Part shown: piece by piece, positions 34,346-43,089 of the stretch
Numbering within the stretch: the stretch's first letter is position 1
Layout of the letters: every line of letters begins with the position of its first letter
DNA from: Oscillospiraceae bacterium
GTDB lineage: Bacteria > Bacillota > Clostridia > Oscillospirales > Oscillospiraceae
Length of the DNA: 64,000 nucleotides
Assembly (NCBI GenBank): GCA_017395085.1
Contig: JAFPWF010000019.1
Span: forward strand, 1 to 64,000
Reading direction: 5' to 3'
Program-made: the position numbers and the translations under genes
Notes under the pieces: model-generated
Seen by the model: only the letters and a program-made list of their open reading frames with translations
Told to the model about the DNA's origin: nothing
Database searches by the model: none

Positions 34346-35491
34346 ATGGAAGAAAGAGTTCTTGGCTATGGCGTGATCGGTACCGGCGTTTATTGCGACC
34401 ATTACTTCGGCACCCTCGGTCCCGTGTTCAAAAACCTGCGCCCGGTGGGCTGTGCGGACCTGAACACCGAAGCGGCAAAAGCTGCCGCCGCACGCTGGAA
34501 TGTTCCCAAAGTCTACACCACCGAAGAAATGCTGGCGGATCCCGAAGTTGATATCGTCGTCATTCTGACCAACCCCGCTTCCCACTACAGCCTGACCATG
34601 GCCGCCCTGAAGGCCGGCAAGCATGTATACTGCGAAAAGCCCCTGGCCGACAGCTTTGAACAGGCCAATGAGATTGTCGAGTTCGCGGCGGAGAAGGGCC
34701 TCTTCGTCGGTTCTGCGCCCGATACCTTCCTCACTCCCGAATTCCAGACGGTTCGCAAACTGCTGGACGAAGGCGCCATCGGTAAGGTCATCAACGTGAC
34801 GGCAAACTATGTCGGCCCCGGCGCCGACCTCTGGCACCCCAATGCGGGCTATCTGTACAAGAAAGGCGTCGGCCCTGCTCTGGACATGGGTCCCTACTTC
34901 ATCACCAGCCTGGTCACCCTCCTCGGACCCATCGAAAGCATTTTCTGTTTTGCCAACCGCGGCTGGGACGTCCGCAAAATCTGGGACAAAGACGTTGAGG
35001 TCGAAGTCAACACCAACTACTGCGCCGTTCTCAAGTTCAGAAACGGAACGGTCGGCAACCTGAATCTCACCTATGACGAGTGGAAGTCCTCGCTCCCCGG
35101 CATGGAACTCTACGGGACGGAGGGCGTTCTCTTCGCCCCGGATCCGAACGCCATGCAGGGTCCGATCAAGCTCCTGAAGGCGGAAGATTTCAAGGCGCTC
35201 GTTAACGGCAAGGGTGACAACATCGGTGCACGCCTCGGAGCCATCTACGGACCTGAGAGCCTGGGCCTCTTTACCGAAATCGAGACCCTCGCCCCGCGGG
35301 TGGGCAACCAGCGCGGCGCAGGCGTGTCGGATATGGCGAAAGCCATTGTCGAGGGACGCAAGCCGAGAGTCAGCGGAGATCTCTGCCGCCACGTCACCGA
35401 AGCAATCAATGCGTTCGATATCTGCGTCAAAACCGGCGTGCCCTATCAGATGACCACCACCTTTGAAATGCCCGAGGCACTTGAGTTCTAA
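34346..35491 (+). CDS. Gfo/Idh/MocA-family NAD(P)-dependent oxidoreductase, copy 1
   Basis: The 381-aa protein has a Rossmann domain with GVIGTG near the N terminus and the CEKPLADS loop. An alpha/beta C-terminal domain follows, with DMGPYFITSL in place of the usual DxGxH substrate motif (Tyr for His). Related enzymes oxidise the C3 hydroxyl of a glycoside to a 3-keto sugar, the first step before beta-elimination or C-glycoside cleavage (for example DgpA). AAGGAG lies 7 bases before the ATG at 34346. It heads the nine-gene run. Confidence 0.88.
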   Translation: MEERVLGYGVIGTGVYCDHYFGTLGPVFKNLRPVGCADLNTEAAKAAAARWNVPKVYTTEEMLADPEVDIVVILTNPASHYSLTMAALKAGKHVYCEKPLADSFEQANEIVEFAAEKGLFVGSAPDTFLTPEFQTVRKLLDEGAIGKVINVTANYVGPGADLWHPNAGYLYKKGVGPALDMGPYFITSLVTLLGPIESIFCFANRGWDVRKIWDKDVEVEVNTNYCAVLKFRNGTVGNLNLTYDEWKSSLPGMELYGTEGVLFAPDPNAMQGPIKLLKAEDFKALVNGKGDNIGARLGAIYGPESLGLFTEIETLAPRVGNQRGAGVSDMAKAIVEGRKPRVSGDLCRHVTEAINAFDICVKTGVPYQMTTTFEMPEALEF

Positions 35492-35506
35492 GAGAGGAGA
35501 ATGTGT

Positions 35507-36379
35507 ATGTACCGTAACACCAGACCCGGCCCCAAGAGAGGCGTAGCCCTCTACAGCTATTCCGCGGAATTCGGCTTTGAAAAGACCCTGGAAGACTGCT
35601 TTGAAGACATCCACGACATGGGCGCCACCGGCGTCGAGATCCTTGCAAACACCCACATTGAAAACTACCCCTATCCGACCGACGAGTGGGTCAACTACTG
35701 GTTCTCCCTCTGCGACAAGTACCAGGTGGAGCCGGTTGAGTACGGCCACTGGATCGACCTTCGCGTCCTGCAGGACCGCCTCCTGACCACAGAAGAGGCT
35801 ATCGAGCGCCTGGAGCAGGATATGCGCCTGGCACACCGCCTCGGCTTCCACGTGCTGCGCACCAAGATGAGCGTCATTGACGACGCCCTGAATCCCGTGG
35901 AGAACTGGCGCGAGATCATCAAGGGCGTCCTGCCTCTGGCGGAGAAGCTGGAGCTTCAGCTCTGCCCGGAGATCCACATCCCCACCAACCTCAAGAGCCA
36001 GATGATTCAGGACTATGTCGACTTCATCAAAGAGACAGGCACCAAGTGCTTCGGCCTGAATATCGACTTCTCGGTCTTCCGCACCAAGTTCAGCGAGGGC
36101 GAGCATGTCGACCCGCACTTTGTCCCGAATGAGCCGGAAGACATTATCCCGCTGCTGCCTTACATCTACTGCTGTCACGCCAAGTTCATCAACATGAATG
36201 ATGACTTCGAGGAGACGACCATCCCCTATAAGGAAGTTCTCCTGGCCATGAAGGAGAACGGTTACAACGGCTATCTCCTCAGCGAGTATGAGGGCGGCGA
36301 CAAGTACGACCAGGGATACGAAGTCGGCCAGACCCTGCGCAAGCATCACATCATGATGAAGAACATTCTGGGTTACTAA
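35507..36379 (+). CDS. Xylose-isomerase-like TIM barrel; candidate C-glycoside deglycosidase alpha subunit
   Basis: The 290-aa AP-endonuclease-2/sugar-phosphate-isomerase-fold protein has the four metal ligands in family order: Glu in LCPEIHIP, Asp in GLNIDFSVF, His in CCHAKF, and Glu in LLSEYEGG. The gene is followed after 12 bases by a DUF6379 protein. In known C-glycoside deglycosidases (DgpB-DgpC type, CGD alpha-beta) exactly such a pair forms the metal-dependent complex that cleaves 3-oxo-C-glycosides. I infer this role from pairing; the fold alone also fits an epimerase. Confidence 0.8.
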   Translation: MYRNTRPGPKRGVALYSYSAEFGFEKTLEDCFEDIHDMGATGVEILANTHIENYPYPTDEWVNYWFSLCDKYQVEPVEYGHWIDLRVLQDRLLTTEEAIERLEQDMRLAHRLGFHVLRTKMSVIDDALNPVENWREIIKGVLPLAEKLELQLCPEIHIPTNLKSQMIQDYVDFIKETGTKCFGLNIDFSVFRTKFSEGEHVDPHFVPNEPEDIIPLLPYIYCCHAKFINMNDDFEETTIPYKEVLLAMKENGYNGYLLSEYEGGDKYDQGYEVGQTLRKHHIMMKNILGY

Positions 36380-36391
36380 GGAGGCAAGAAC

Positions 36392-36832
36392 ATGGAAAAA
36401 CAGGTTATTCAGTCCGTTGGTTTTCGGAACATTGTTGAAAACGGCGAAGTCACCGGCTTCCAGCTCAAGATTCGCCTGCCTTATTACCGCGGCGTATACC
36501 TCAGCCAGATCCGTCCCGGCCACCTGATCGTCGACGGCGAGAGCTTTGGCGCCGATGAAATCATGTGGCGCGTCAACGGGGAAGACTACACATATGCCGA
36601 AATGCGTGCAGACTGCAAAAGACACTGGCATCCGATGGAGCCCGCGACCCTGATCGTCAAAAAACCCGGCGGTCTGAAGCAGGGTTTCCACGACATCACC
36701 TACGGCTTCTGCTGCACGCACTCCTACATGCCCCCCTTCATGGAAGCGCTGGAAGATCCGGACCGTCCCGCGGTCATATACTTCCGTGAGTTCGGCGAGA
36801 ACCAGCATCATCGCAGACTCCTGATCGTCTGA
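36392..36832 (+). CDS. DUF6379 protein; candidate C-glycoside deglycosidase beta subunit
   Basis: The 146-aa all-beta protein has FQLKIRLPYYRGVYLSQI, then VDGESF, MWRVNG and the C-terminal half FHDITYGF. These are the hallmarks of the small subunit of C-glycoside deglycosidases. In characterised complexes it packs on the TIM-barrel subunit and contributes to the substrate pocket. It has no signal peptide. AAGGAGG precedes the ATG. Its presence next to a TIM barrel and Gfo/Idh/MocA genes is the main clue to the locus function. Confidence 0.82.
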   Translation: MEKQVIQSVGFRNIVENGEVTGFQLKIRLPYYRGVYLSQIRPGHLIVDGESFGADEIMWRVNGEDYTYAEMRADCKRHWHPMEPATLIVKKPGGLKQGFHDITYGFCCTHSYMPPFMEALEDPDRPAVIYFREFGENQHHRRLLIV

Positions 36833-36852
36833 TAAATTGGAGGAATTGACTC

Positions 36853-37896
36853 ATGATTAAAATCGGTATCCTTGGCTGCGGCAAAATTGCCCAGGTCCGG
36901 CACATCCCCGAGTACGATGAAAACCCCTGCTGCGAGCTGGTCGGCTTCTTTAACCCGACCAGGTCCCGCGCCGAAGACATGGCTGCCAAATACGGCGGCA
37001 AGGTCTACGACACGGCGGATGAACTCCTTGCTGATCCCGAAATCGACGCGGTTTCCGTCTGCGCTGCCAACAACGCGCACGCCGAGCTCAGCATCAAGGC
37101 ACTGAAAGCCGGCAAGCATGTTCTCTGCGAGAAGCCCATGGCCATCTCCCTCGCCGACTGCGAAGAGATGGTGAGGGTTGCCAAAGAGCAGGGCAAACGC
37201 CTGATGATCGGCCAGAACCAGCGCCTCACCAACGCGCACCAGCTGGCGAAGAAGATGATTGCCGACGGCGAGATCGGCAAGGTCATCACCTTCCGCACCA
37301 CCTTCGGTCACGGCGGCCCCGAGACCTGGAGCATCACCCCGGGCAAGAACACCTGGTTCTTTGACAAGACCAAGGCCGCCATGGGCGCCATGGCCGACCT
37401 CGGCATCCACAAGACCGACCTGATTCAGTTCCTGCTGGGTGAAAACGTCGTGCGTACAACCGCAAAGCTCACCACGCTCGATAAGCGCGGCGCCGACGGC
37501 AACCTCATCGGCGTGGACGATAACGCCATCTGCATCTATGAGATGGCGAGCGGCGTCATCGGCACCATGACGGCCTCCTGGACCTACTATGCGGCCGAAG
37601 ACAACTCCACCGTTTTCTACGGCACCGAGGGCGAGATGCGGATCTATGACGATCCCGCCCACTCCATCGTCGTGAAGAAGAAGGGCGAGGAGCCGAAGTA
37701 CTTCGACGTCGAACAGATCCAGACCAACGACAACCAGACCAAGTCCGGCATCATCGACGCCTGGATCGACTGCCTGATGGAGGATCGGGAGCCGGACATC
37801 TCCGGTGAGAACGTCCTTTCCGCCATGCGCGCGGTCTTCGCCTCCATGGAGAGCAGCGAGACCGGCAGAGCCGTCGACATTCCGGCCAACCGCTGA
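36853..37896 (+). CDS. Gfo/Idh/MocA-family oxidoreductase, copy 2
   Basis: The 347-aa protein has the GILGCGKIAQ nucleotide loop, CEKPMA, and the canonical ADLGIHKTDL motif with catalytic His, which copy 1 lacks. It is therefore closer to inositol or keto-sugar dehydrogenases. In a deglycosidase pathway it could reduce the released 3-keto sugar back to the hydroxyl form, regenerating NAD+. GGAGG lies 7-10 bases upstream. Confidence 0.87.
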   Translation: MIKIGILGCGKIAQVRHIPEYDENPCCELVGFFNPTRSRAEDMAAKYGGKVYDTADELLADPEIDAVSVCAANNAHAELSIKALKAGKHVLCEKPMAISLADCEEMVRVAKEQGKRLMIGQNQRLTNAHQLAKKMIADGEIGKVITFRTTFGHGGPETWSITPGKNTWFFDKTKAAMGAMADLGIHKTDLIQFLLGENVVRTTAKLTTLDKRGADGNLIGVDDNAICIYEMASGVIGTMTASWTYYAAEDNSTVFYGTEGEMRIYDDPAHSIVVKKKGEEPKYFDVEQIQTNDNQTKSGIIDAWIDCLMEDREPDISGENVLSAMRAVFASMESSETGRAVDIPANR

Positions 37897-37907
37897 AGGA
37901 GGAGAAC

Positions 37908-38831
37908 ATGATTCACTTTGGTTTACTGACCGCCATCCTGGACGGCTGGAACTTTGAGGAAGCCGTCGACACCGCGGCTGAAATGGGCTTTGAGTGCCTG
38001 GAAGTGGCCTGCTGGCCCGCCGGCAAGGCCGAACGCCGCTACGCGGGCGTCAGCCACATCGACGCCGAACGCGTCCTGGAAGACGATGCGTATGCAAAGT
38101 ACGTGACCGACTATGTGGCGGGGAAGGACATGCACATCTCCTCCCTGGCCTACTATCCCAACACCATGGATCCCGACCTGAACAAGCGCAATGCCGCCAT
38201 CGCGCACCTGAAGGCACTCATCAAGGCCTCCGCGAAGCTTGGCGTGAACATGGTCACTACCTTCATCGGCCGCGACCAGTACAAGAGCGTCGAGGAGAAT
38301 ATCGAACTCTTCAGGGAAATCTGGCCGCCGATCATCAAACTGGCGGAAGAGAACGGCGTCAAAGTCGCAATCGAGAACTGCCCGATGCTCTTCGGAAAGG
38401 ACCAGTGGCCCGGCGGACAGAACCTGATGTGCACCCCGGCCATCTTCCGCAAGCTCTTTGAGATCATCCCGAGCCCGAACTTCGGCCTGAACTTCGACCC
38501 CAGCCACTATGTCTGGCAGGGCCTGGACTATGTGCAGACCGTACACGAATTTAAGGACAGGCTTTTCCACATCCACTTCAAGGACATTAAGCTCTATCCC
38601 GAAAAGCTCAAACAGGTCGGCGTGCTGGCATACCCGCTCGAGTACATGAGCCCGAAGATCCCCGGTCTCGGCGACGTCGACTGGGGCGCTTATGTCTCCG
38701 CCCTCAACGACATCCGTTACAACGGCGACGCCGTCATCGAGGTGGAGGACAAGGCCTTTGAGAGCTGTGACGAGGATATCCTCAAATCCATCCGCCTGGC
38801 AAAGCGCTATCTCGATAACTTCATTATTTAA
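37908..38831 (+). CDS. Xylose-isomerase-like TIM barrel sugar epimerase/isomerase, copy 2
   Basis: The 307-aa protein has the metal ligands Glu in VAIENCPM, Asp and His in NFDPSHYVW, His in HIHFKD and Glu in VIEVEDKAF. It resembles keto-sugar isomerases (for example of the IolE/IolH group) more than copy 1 does. It likely processes the keto sugar, or shifts its carbonyl, after bond cleavage. It starts after AAGGAGGAG, 11 bases beyond the preceding stop. Confidence 0.86.
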   Translation: MIHFGLLTAILDGWNFEEAVDTAAEMGFECLEVACWPAGKAERRYAGVSHIDAERVLEDDAYAKYVTDYVAGKDMHISSLAYYPNTMDPDLNKRNAAIAHLKALIKASAKLGVNMVTTFIGRDQYKSVEENIELFREIWPPIIKLAEENGVKVAIENCPMLFGKDQWPGGQNLMCTPAIFRKLFEIIPSPNFGLNFDPSHYVWQGLDYVQTVHEFKDRLFHIHFKDIKLYPEKLKQVGVLAYPLEYMSPKIPGLGDVDWGAYVSALNDIRYNGDAVIEVEDKAFESCDEDILKSIRLAKRYLDNFII

Positions 38832-38833
38832 GC

Positions 38834-38864
38834 ATCTATTTTTGCGTACAGAGCGCAAATAGAT
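38834..38864 (+). other. Intercistronic hairpin
   Basis: ATCTATTTTTGCG pairs imperfectly with CGCAAATAGAT just before the transporter gene. It may set the relative expression of enzymes and transporter. Confidence 0.5.
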
Positions 38865-38887
38865 ATATTATAAGGAGGATAAACCGT

Positions 38888-40285
38888 ATGCCTACCCAGG
38901 AAAAAACCAGCCCAAAGCTACTAGTTTCCTACAGCTTTGGTGAGATCGCGTGCCAGATGAGCTGGTACATGATCAACACCTACCTGATGGCGTTCTACAC
39001 CGACGTCGTTACGCTCTCTGCCGGCGCGATCTCCATGATCATGCTGATCGCCCGTGTTTGGGATACCATTAACGACCCGATGATGGGCAACATCGCTGAC
39101 CACACCAAGACCCGCTGGGGTCGCTTCCGTCCCTACATGATCTTCGGCGCTCCGGTCCTCGCTATTTTCAACATCCTGACCTTCACCGTTTTCCCTGTGA
39201 CCGGTTGGCTGAAGGTCGTCCTTGCGCTCGTCTGCTATGTCGGTGCCGGCATGGCCTACACGGCTTGCTCTATCGCTTATCAGGCTCTGCAGAACGTCAT
39301 TGCCATTGACTCCCGCGTCCGTATGAACCTTGCCACTGCCCGCGGCCTCGGCTCACAGCTCATCGGTGTTGTTCTCTCCCTAGTTGCGATGCCTATGATC
39401 CTTCACTTCTCCCACACCCTGAACGCCGACGGCGCGAAGATCGCTGACGCGAAGGGCTACTTCGTTGCAACCGTGATCTTGTCCCTCGTGATGATCCCGC
39501 TGTTCTGGCTGTGCGCTGCCGGCTGCAAGGAGACCTACACCGAGAAACTCCACGCCGGCCACCAGGAGAAGATCGGCTTCCTGCAGAGCATCAAAGAGCT
39601 TGTCAAGAACGATCAGCTGCTGATGGTGGTTCTGGCCACCGTGTTTGGCGCCATCTGCGTTTCCGGTCGTATGGGAATGCTGTTCTACTACATCGTCTAC
39701 GTTGTCGGCGGCGAGAACCCCTTTGCCCTGATTTCACCGACCTTCACCACCATGACTGTCGCTGCCCTGATCGGTGTGGCGATCCTGCCTTGGACCACCA
39801 AGTGGTTCGGCAAGCGCAATTGGATGCTGATTTTGAACGCTGTCATGGTCGCTGGCTTCATTCTGATGTTCCTGTTCCCGACCAAGCAGCTCCTGTTCCC
39901 GTTGTCCTTCCTCTGCGGTATTGCCAACTCCGGCGCAAACATCTGCCCGGGCATGATCGGCGACTCTCTCGAGTACGGCGACTGGAAACTTGGCAAACGC
40001 CAGGAAGGCCTGGTTGCCTCCTTCCTCAGCTTTGGTGTTAAGCTCGCCACCGCGTTCGTCGGCTCCGTGGGCGTGCTGCTGCTCTCCGCTGTCGGCTATG
40101 TTCCCAACGCTGCTCAGACTCCCGCTGCCTGCACCGGCATCAACGTCGTTGTCAATATCATCCCCGCCGTGATCGGCGTTCTCTCGATGGTACCGCTGTT
40201 CTGGTACAAACTCGACGACAAACGCGTCGCCGCGATCCGTGCAGACCTCGAAGCCGGCGTCCACGCCTGGGATAAGCAGGCATAA
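38888..40285 (+). CDS. GPH-family glycoside:cation symporter
   Basis: The 465-aa protein has twelve membrane segments. The family signature after helix 2 reads DPMMGNIADHTKTRWGRFRPY. A conserved Asp-Glu region (GDSLEYGDWKLGKR) lies in the second half. GPH carriers move glycosides, pentosides and hexuronides with Na+ or H+. Its place inside the operon makes it the likely uptake system for the intact glycoside. All the enzymes lack signal peptides, which fits intracellular degradation. Confidence 0.92.
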   Translation: MPTQEKTSPKLLVSYSFGEIACQMSWYMINTYLMAFYTDVVTLSAGAISMIMLIARVWDTINDPMMGNIADHTKTRWGRFRPYMIFGAPVLAIFNILTFTVFPVTGWLKVVLALVCYVGAGMAYTACSIAYQALQNVIAIDSRVRMNLATARGLGSQLIGVVLSLVAMPMILHFSHTLNADGAKIADAKGYFVATVILSLVMIPLFWLCAAGCKETYTEKLHAGHQEKIGFLQSIKELVKNDQLLMVVLATVFGAICVSGRMGMLFYYIVYVVGGENPFALISPTFTTMTVAALIGVAILPWTTKWFGKRNWMLILNAVMVAGFILMFLFPTKQLLFPLSFLCGIANSGANICPGMIGDSLEYGDWKLGKRQEGLVASFLSFGVKLATAFVGSVGVLLLSAVGYVPNAAQTPAACTGINVVVNIIPAVIGVLSMVPLFWYKLDDKRVAAIRADLEAGVHAWDKQA

Positions 40286-40331
40286 GCAAGTCATGCTAGT
40301 CTGATTTGCGCAAGCAATCATAATACCACTC

Positions 40332-40368
40332 GGTATGACCGGATCCCTGCGAGGCATCCGGTCATACC
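40332..40368 (+). other. Intercistronic hairpin after the transporter gene
   Basis: A perfect 13-bp stem (40332-40344 with 40356-40368) with an 11-base loop and no T run. It probably stabilises or partly terminates the upstream message. Confidence 0.6.
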
Positions 40369-40400
40369 TGTATTACCTGTATAAGGAGTAACAAACTGAG

Positions 40401-41435
40401 ATGCTCTATAAAACCATTGTACTGAACAGAAAACGGCATGTCTCTCTCACGATCATGGTTCAGGAAGTCGGCGGTGAGTTCCGCGGAGTTACCGCCCGTC
40501 CCGCTGTCCTGATTCTGCCCGGCGGCGGATACATGTTCTGTTCCGACCGGGAAGCCGAGCCGGTTGCCATGCCCTACCTGAAGGCGGGCTTCCAGGCTTT
40601 TATCCTGCGCTATTCCCTGCGGGAAGACTCTGCCTGGCCTCAGCCCTTGAAGGACTATGAGCAGGCGATGGCTCTTATACGCGAGCATGCGGAAGAGTGG
40701 CATGTGATCCCTGATCGTATTGCGGTGATCGGCTTTTCGGCGGGCGGGCATCTTGCAGGTGCTGCCGCTGCCATGTCGGTGAACCGGCCAAACGCCGCAA
40801 TCCTCGGTTATCCCGTGCTGCGGAAGGAGACCGCACAGGAACTCGGCCAGACGAAGCCGGGCATCCCCGAACACGTGGATGAGAAAACCTGCCCATGCTT
40901 CCTCTTTGCCACACGCACGGACAGCGTGGTGCCGATCCAGAACACCCTGGACATGATGGAAGCGCTCAACCGGTTTCAGACTTCTTTTGAGTGCCATATC
41001 TACGCGTACGGACCGCACGGCTTCTCCACCGGTGACCATTCCGTTCAGAGTGCTGGCACTGTGATCCCCGAGCGCGCTTCCGCTTGGGTAGAAGACAGCA
41101 TCGCCTGGCTGAAGGATCTGTTCGGCGAGTTTGGCGACGGCTGCCTGACCGAGCCGGTCTGCCGTGCACGCATCAACGACGATGCGTCAGCCTGGCTAAG
41201 CTTGGATTGCACCATTGGCCGCGTTTACGGGAATCCCGAGGCGCGCCGCGCCCTTGAGGACGTTTTTGCTGTGATGGAGGAGAAAATCGTCCGCTTTGCT
41301 CCGGAGATGAGCTTTGACGAGATGATGCAGGCGGTCAGCCGCATGACGATGCGTGAACTCCTGCAGGAACGCAGCCTCCTGACGGATCGTTTTCCTGAAC
41401 TCGATGAAGCTCTGCACAGGGTCCCGAATATTTAA
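40401..41435 (+). CDS. Alpha/beta hydrolase (acetyl-esterase-like) with a C-terminal extension
   Basis: The 344-aa protein has an N-terminal ~255-residue alpha/beta hydrolase domain: oxyanion segment LPGGGYMFCS, nucleophile Ser in GFSAGGHLAG, an Asp near TRTDSVVP and catalytic His in GPHGFS. It resembles BD-FAE and Axe-type esterases that deacylate glycans or plant phenolic esters. The last ~85 residues form a separate predicted helical segment (SLDCTIGRVYGNPEARRALE) unrelated to the esterase core. The gene follows the transporter after a hairpin. Confidence 0.85.
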   Translation: MLYKTIVLNRKRHVSLTIMVQEVGGEFRGVTARPAVLILPGGGYMFCSDREAEPVAMPYLKAGFQAFILRYSLREDSAWPQPLKDYEQAMALIREHAEEWHVIPDRIAVIGFSAGGHLAGAAAAMSVNRPNAAILGYPVLRKETAQELGQTKPGIPEHVDEKTCPCFLFATRTDSVVPIQNTLDMMEALNRFQTSFECHIYAYGPHGFSTGDHSVQSAGTVIPERASAWVEDSIAWLKDLFGEFGDGCLTEPVCRARINDDASAWLSLDCTIGRVYGNPEARRALEDVFAVMEEKIVRFAPEMSFDEMMQAVSRMTMRELLQERSLLTDRFPELDEALHRVPNI

Positions 41436-41444
41436 GGAGAAAAC

Positions 41445-43070
41445 ATGAAACCAGTACTGACAAATCCGATTATACCCGGTTTCTATCCGGATCCGTCCAT
41501 ATGCCGGGTGGGAGATGACTTTTATCTGGTCTGCTCCAGCTTTGAGCTCTGCCCGGGAATCCCGCTGTTTCACAGCCGGGATCTCGTGCACTGGGAACAA
41601 ATCTGCTATGTCATGACGCCGGAGAACGGCTTCCATGCAGAAAAAAACTGCGGGAACGGCGGCGTCATGGCGCCTACCATCCGCTATCACGACGGTGTGT
41701 TCTACATCATTAACTGCAACTACAGCGACAAAGGCAATTATATCGTCACGGCTCAGAATCCATCCGGCCCTTGGTCTGAACCGCACTGGCTGAACGATGT
41801 GCCCGGCATCGACGCCTCCATTTTCTTCGATGCGAATGGTCAGTGTTATATGATGGGAACCGCACAGAACTGGCCTGATGGGAACGGCGGCCTGCGGCAG
41901 GGAATCTGGGCTGCTGAATACGACATTGTGAATTTCCGCGTTGTGGGCGCTCCGGTTCCTCTCTGGGGCGGCGCGCTTGCCGGTGTGGCGTCTCCGGAAT
42001 CACCGCACATCTATCACATCGGGGACTGGTACTATCTTCTGATCGCCGAAGGCGGCACAGAGTACTTTCATTCCGAAACCGTTGCACGCAGCCGCTCTGT
42101 TTTCGGCCCATATGAAGGATACAAAGGAAACCCCATCCTGACCATGAGGCATATGGGCAGGCTGGCTTTGATCCAGAACGCCGGGCATGCCGACCTGGTC
42201 GAACTGCAGGATGGAAGCTGGTATGCGGTTTTCCTGGCGTCCCGGCTCATAGGCGGCGTCAGCAAGAACCTTGGCCGCGAAACTTATATCGTTCCCGTGC
42301 GCTGGGAGGACGAGTGGCCGCTCTTTACGCCGGATACAGGCCGAGTGGAACTGGAGTACCCGTTCCCGGAATGTCTGCCATGGACGCCTCTGCCTGAAAA
42401 ACCGGTCCGCGATGACTTTGACAGCACTGACCTGGACCTGAACTGGAGTTTTTGGGGCACGCCCTACCAAGAGTTTTGGAACATTGCTGACTCCAGACTC
42501 AGCCTTCGCTGCCTCCCGCAGGCCCTGGCTGATCCCCTGGAGCCCATGAGCATGGAAGTGACGCACTCAGAAGACCATTTTGTGTCCTATCTGGCACGCC
42601 GCCGTTTGCAGCCTCACTGCCGTTTTGCTTGCCGGATGACCTTTTCTCCGAAAGGAACAGAGAGCGCCGGCATTGCCATCACACAGGCGATGAATCACCA
42701 GATTCACCTTCAGCTTTCTCAGGCGGAAGGACAGAAAAAGCTGGAACTGCTTCTCTTTACGGCGGATTACGATCGCCCGCCTTATATCCCGGGCTTTCAT
42801 TCGGTGACATACTGCAGCCTGATCGCCGAAGTCCCATGTGAGACGGATGAGGTCGTGCTGGAAATGGAACTGAATGAAAACGACTATATCTTCCGCTATG
42901 GCCCTGAGGATGGATGCCTGACGGAACTCGGCCATGTGGACGGCGCACTGATAAACCCCGAAAAAGTCGGCTGCATGGTGGGAGAGATGCTGGGTGTCTT
43001 TGCCTCCGGCAACGGAACCGCCAGTGAAAACTGCGCCAGTTTCGACTGGGCGGAATATCAGGATTACTGA
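41445..43070 (+). CDS. GH43 glycosidase (beta-xylosidase/arabinofuranosidase-like)
   Basis: The 541-aa protein has an N-terminal five-bladed propeller (about residues 1-320). The catalytic base Asp lies in GFYPDPSICR, the pKa-modulating Asp is likely in PGIDASIFFD, and the acid Glu lies in ASPESPHIY. A C-terminal beta-sandwich (about 325-541) of the GH43_C2 kind follows. It should remove xylose or arabinose from imported oligosaccharides or glycosides. No signal peptide is seen. Confidence 0.92.
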   Translation: MKPVLTNPIIPGFYPDPSICRVGDDFYLVCSSFELCPGIPLFHSRDLVHWEQICYVMTPENGFHAEKNCGNGGVMAPTIRYHDGVFYIINCNYSDKGNYIVTAQNPSGPWSEPHWLNDVPGIDASIFFDANGQCYMMGTAQNWPDGNGGLRQGIWAAEYDIVNFRVVGAPVPLWGGALAGVASPESPHIYHIGDWYYLLIAEGGTEYFHSETVARSRSVFGPYEGYKGNPILTMRHMGRLALIQNAGHADLVELQDGSWYAVFLASRLIGGVSKNLGRETYIVPVRWEDEWPLFTPDTGRVELEYPFPECLPWTPLPEKPVRDDFDSTDLDLNWSFWGTPYQEFWNIADSRLSLRCLPQALADPLEPMSMEVTHSEDHFVSYLARRRLQPHCRFACRMTFSPKGTESAGIAITQAMNHQIHLQLSQAEGQKKLELLLFTADYDRPPYIPGFHSVTYCSLIAEVPCETDEVVLEMELNENDYIFRYGPEDGCLTELGHVDGALINPEKVGCMVGEMLGVFASGNGTASENCASFDWAEYQDY

Positions 43071-43089
43071 AACAAAAAGGAGAGTATCC

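Noticed and set aside
34253..36811. 852-codon open frame on the minus strand
   Set aside because: It is antisense to three well-supported genes with clear family motifs and ribosome binding sites. Long antisense frames are expected from the GC-rich third-position bias.
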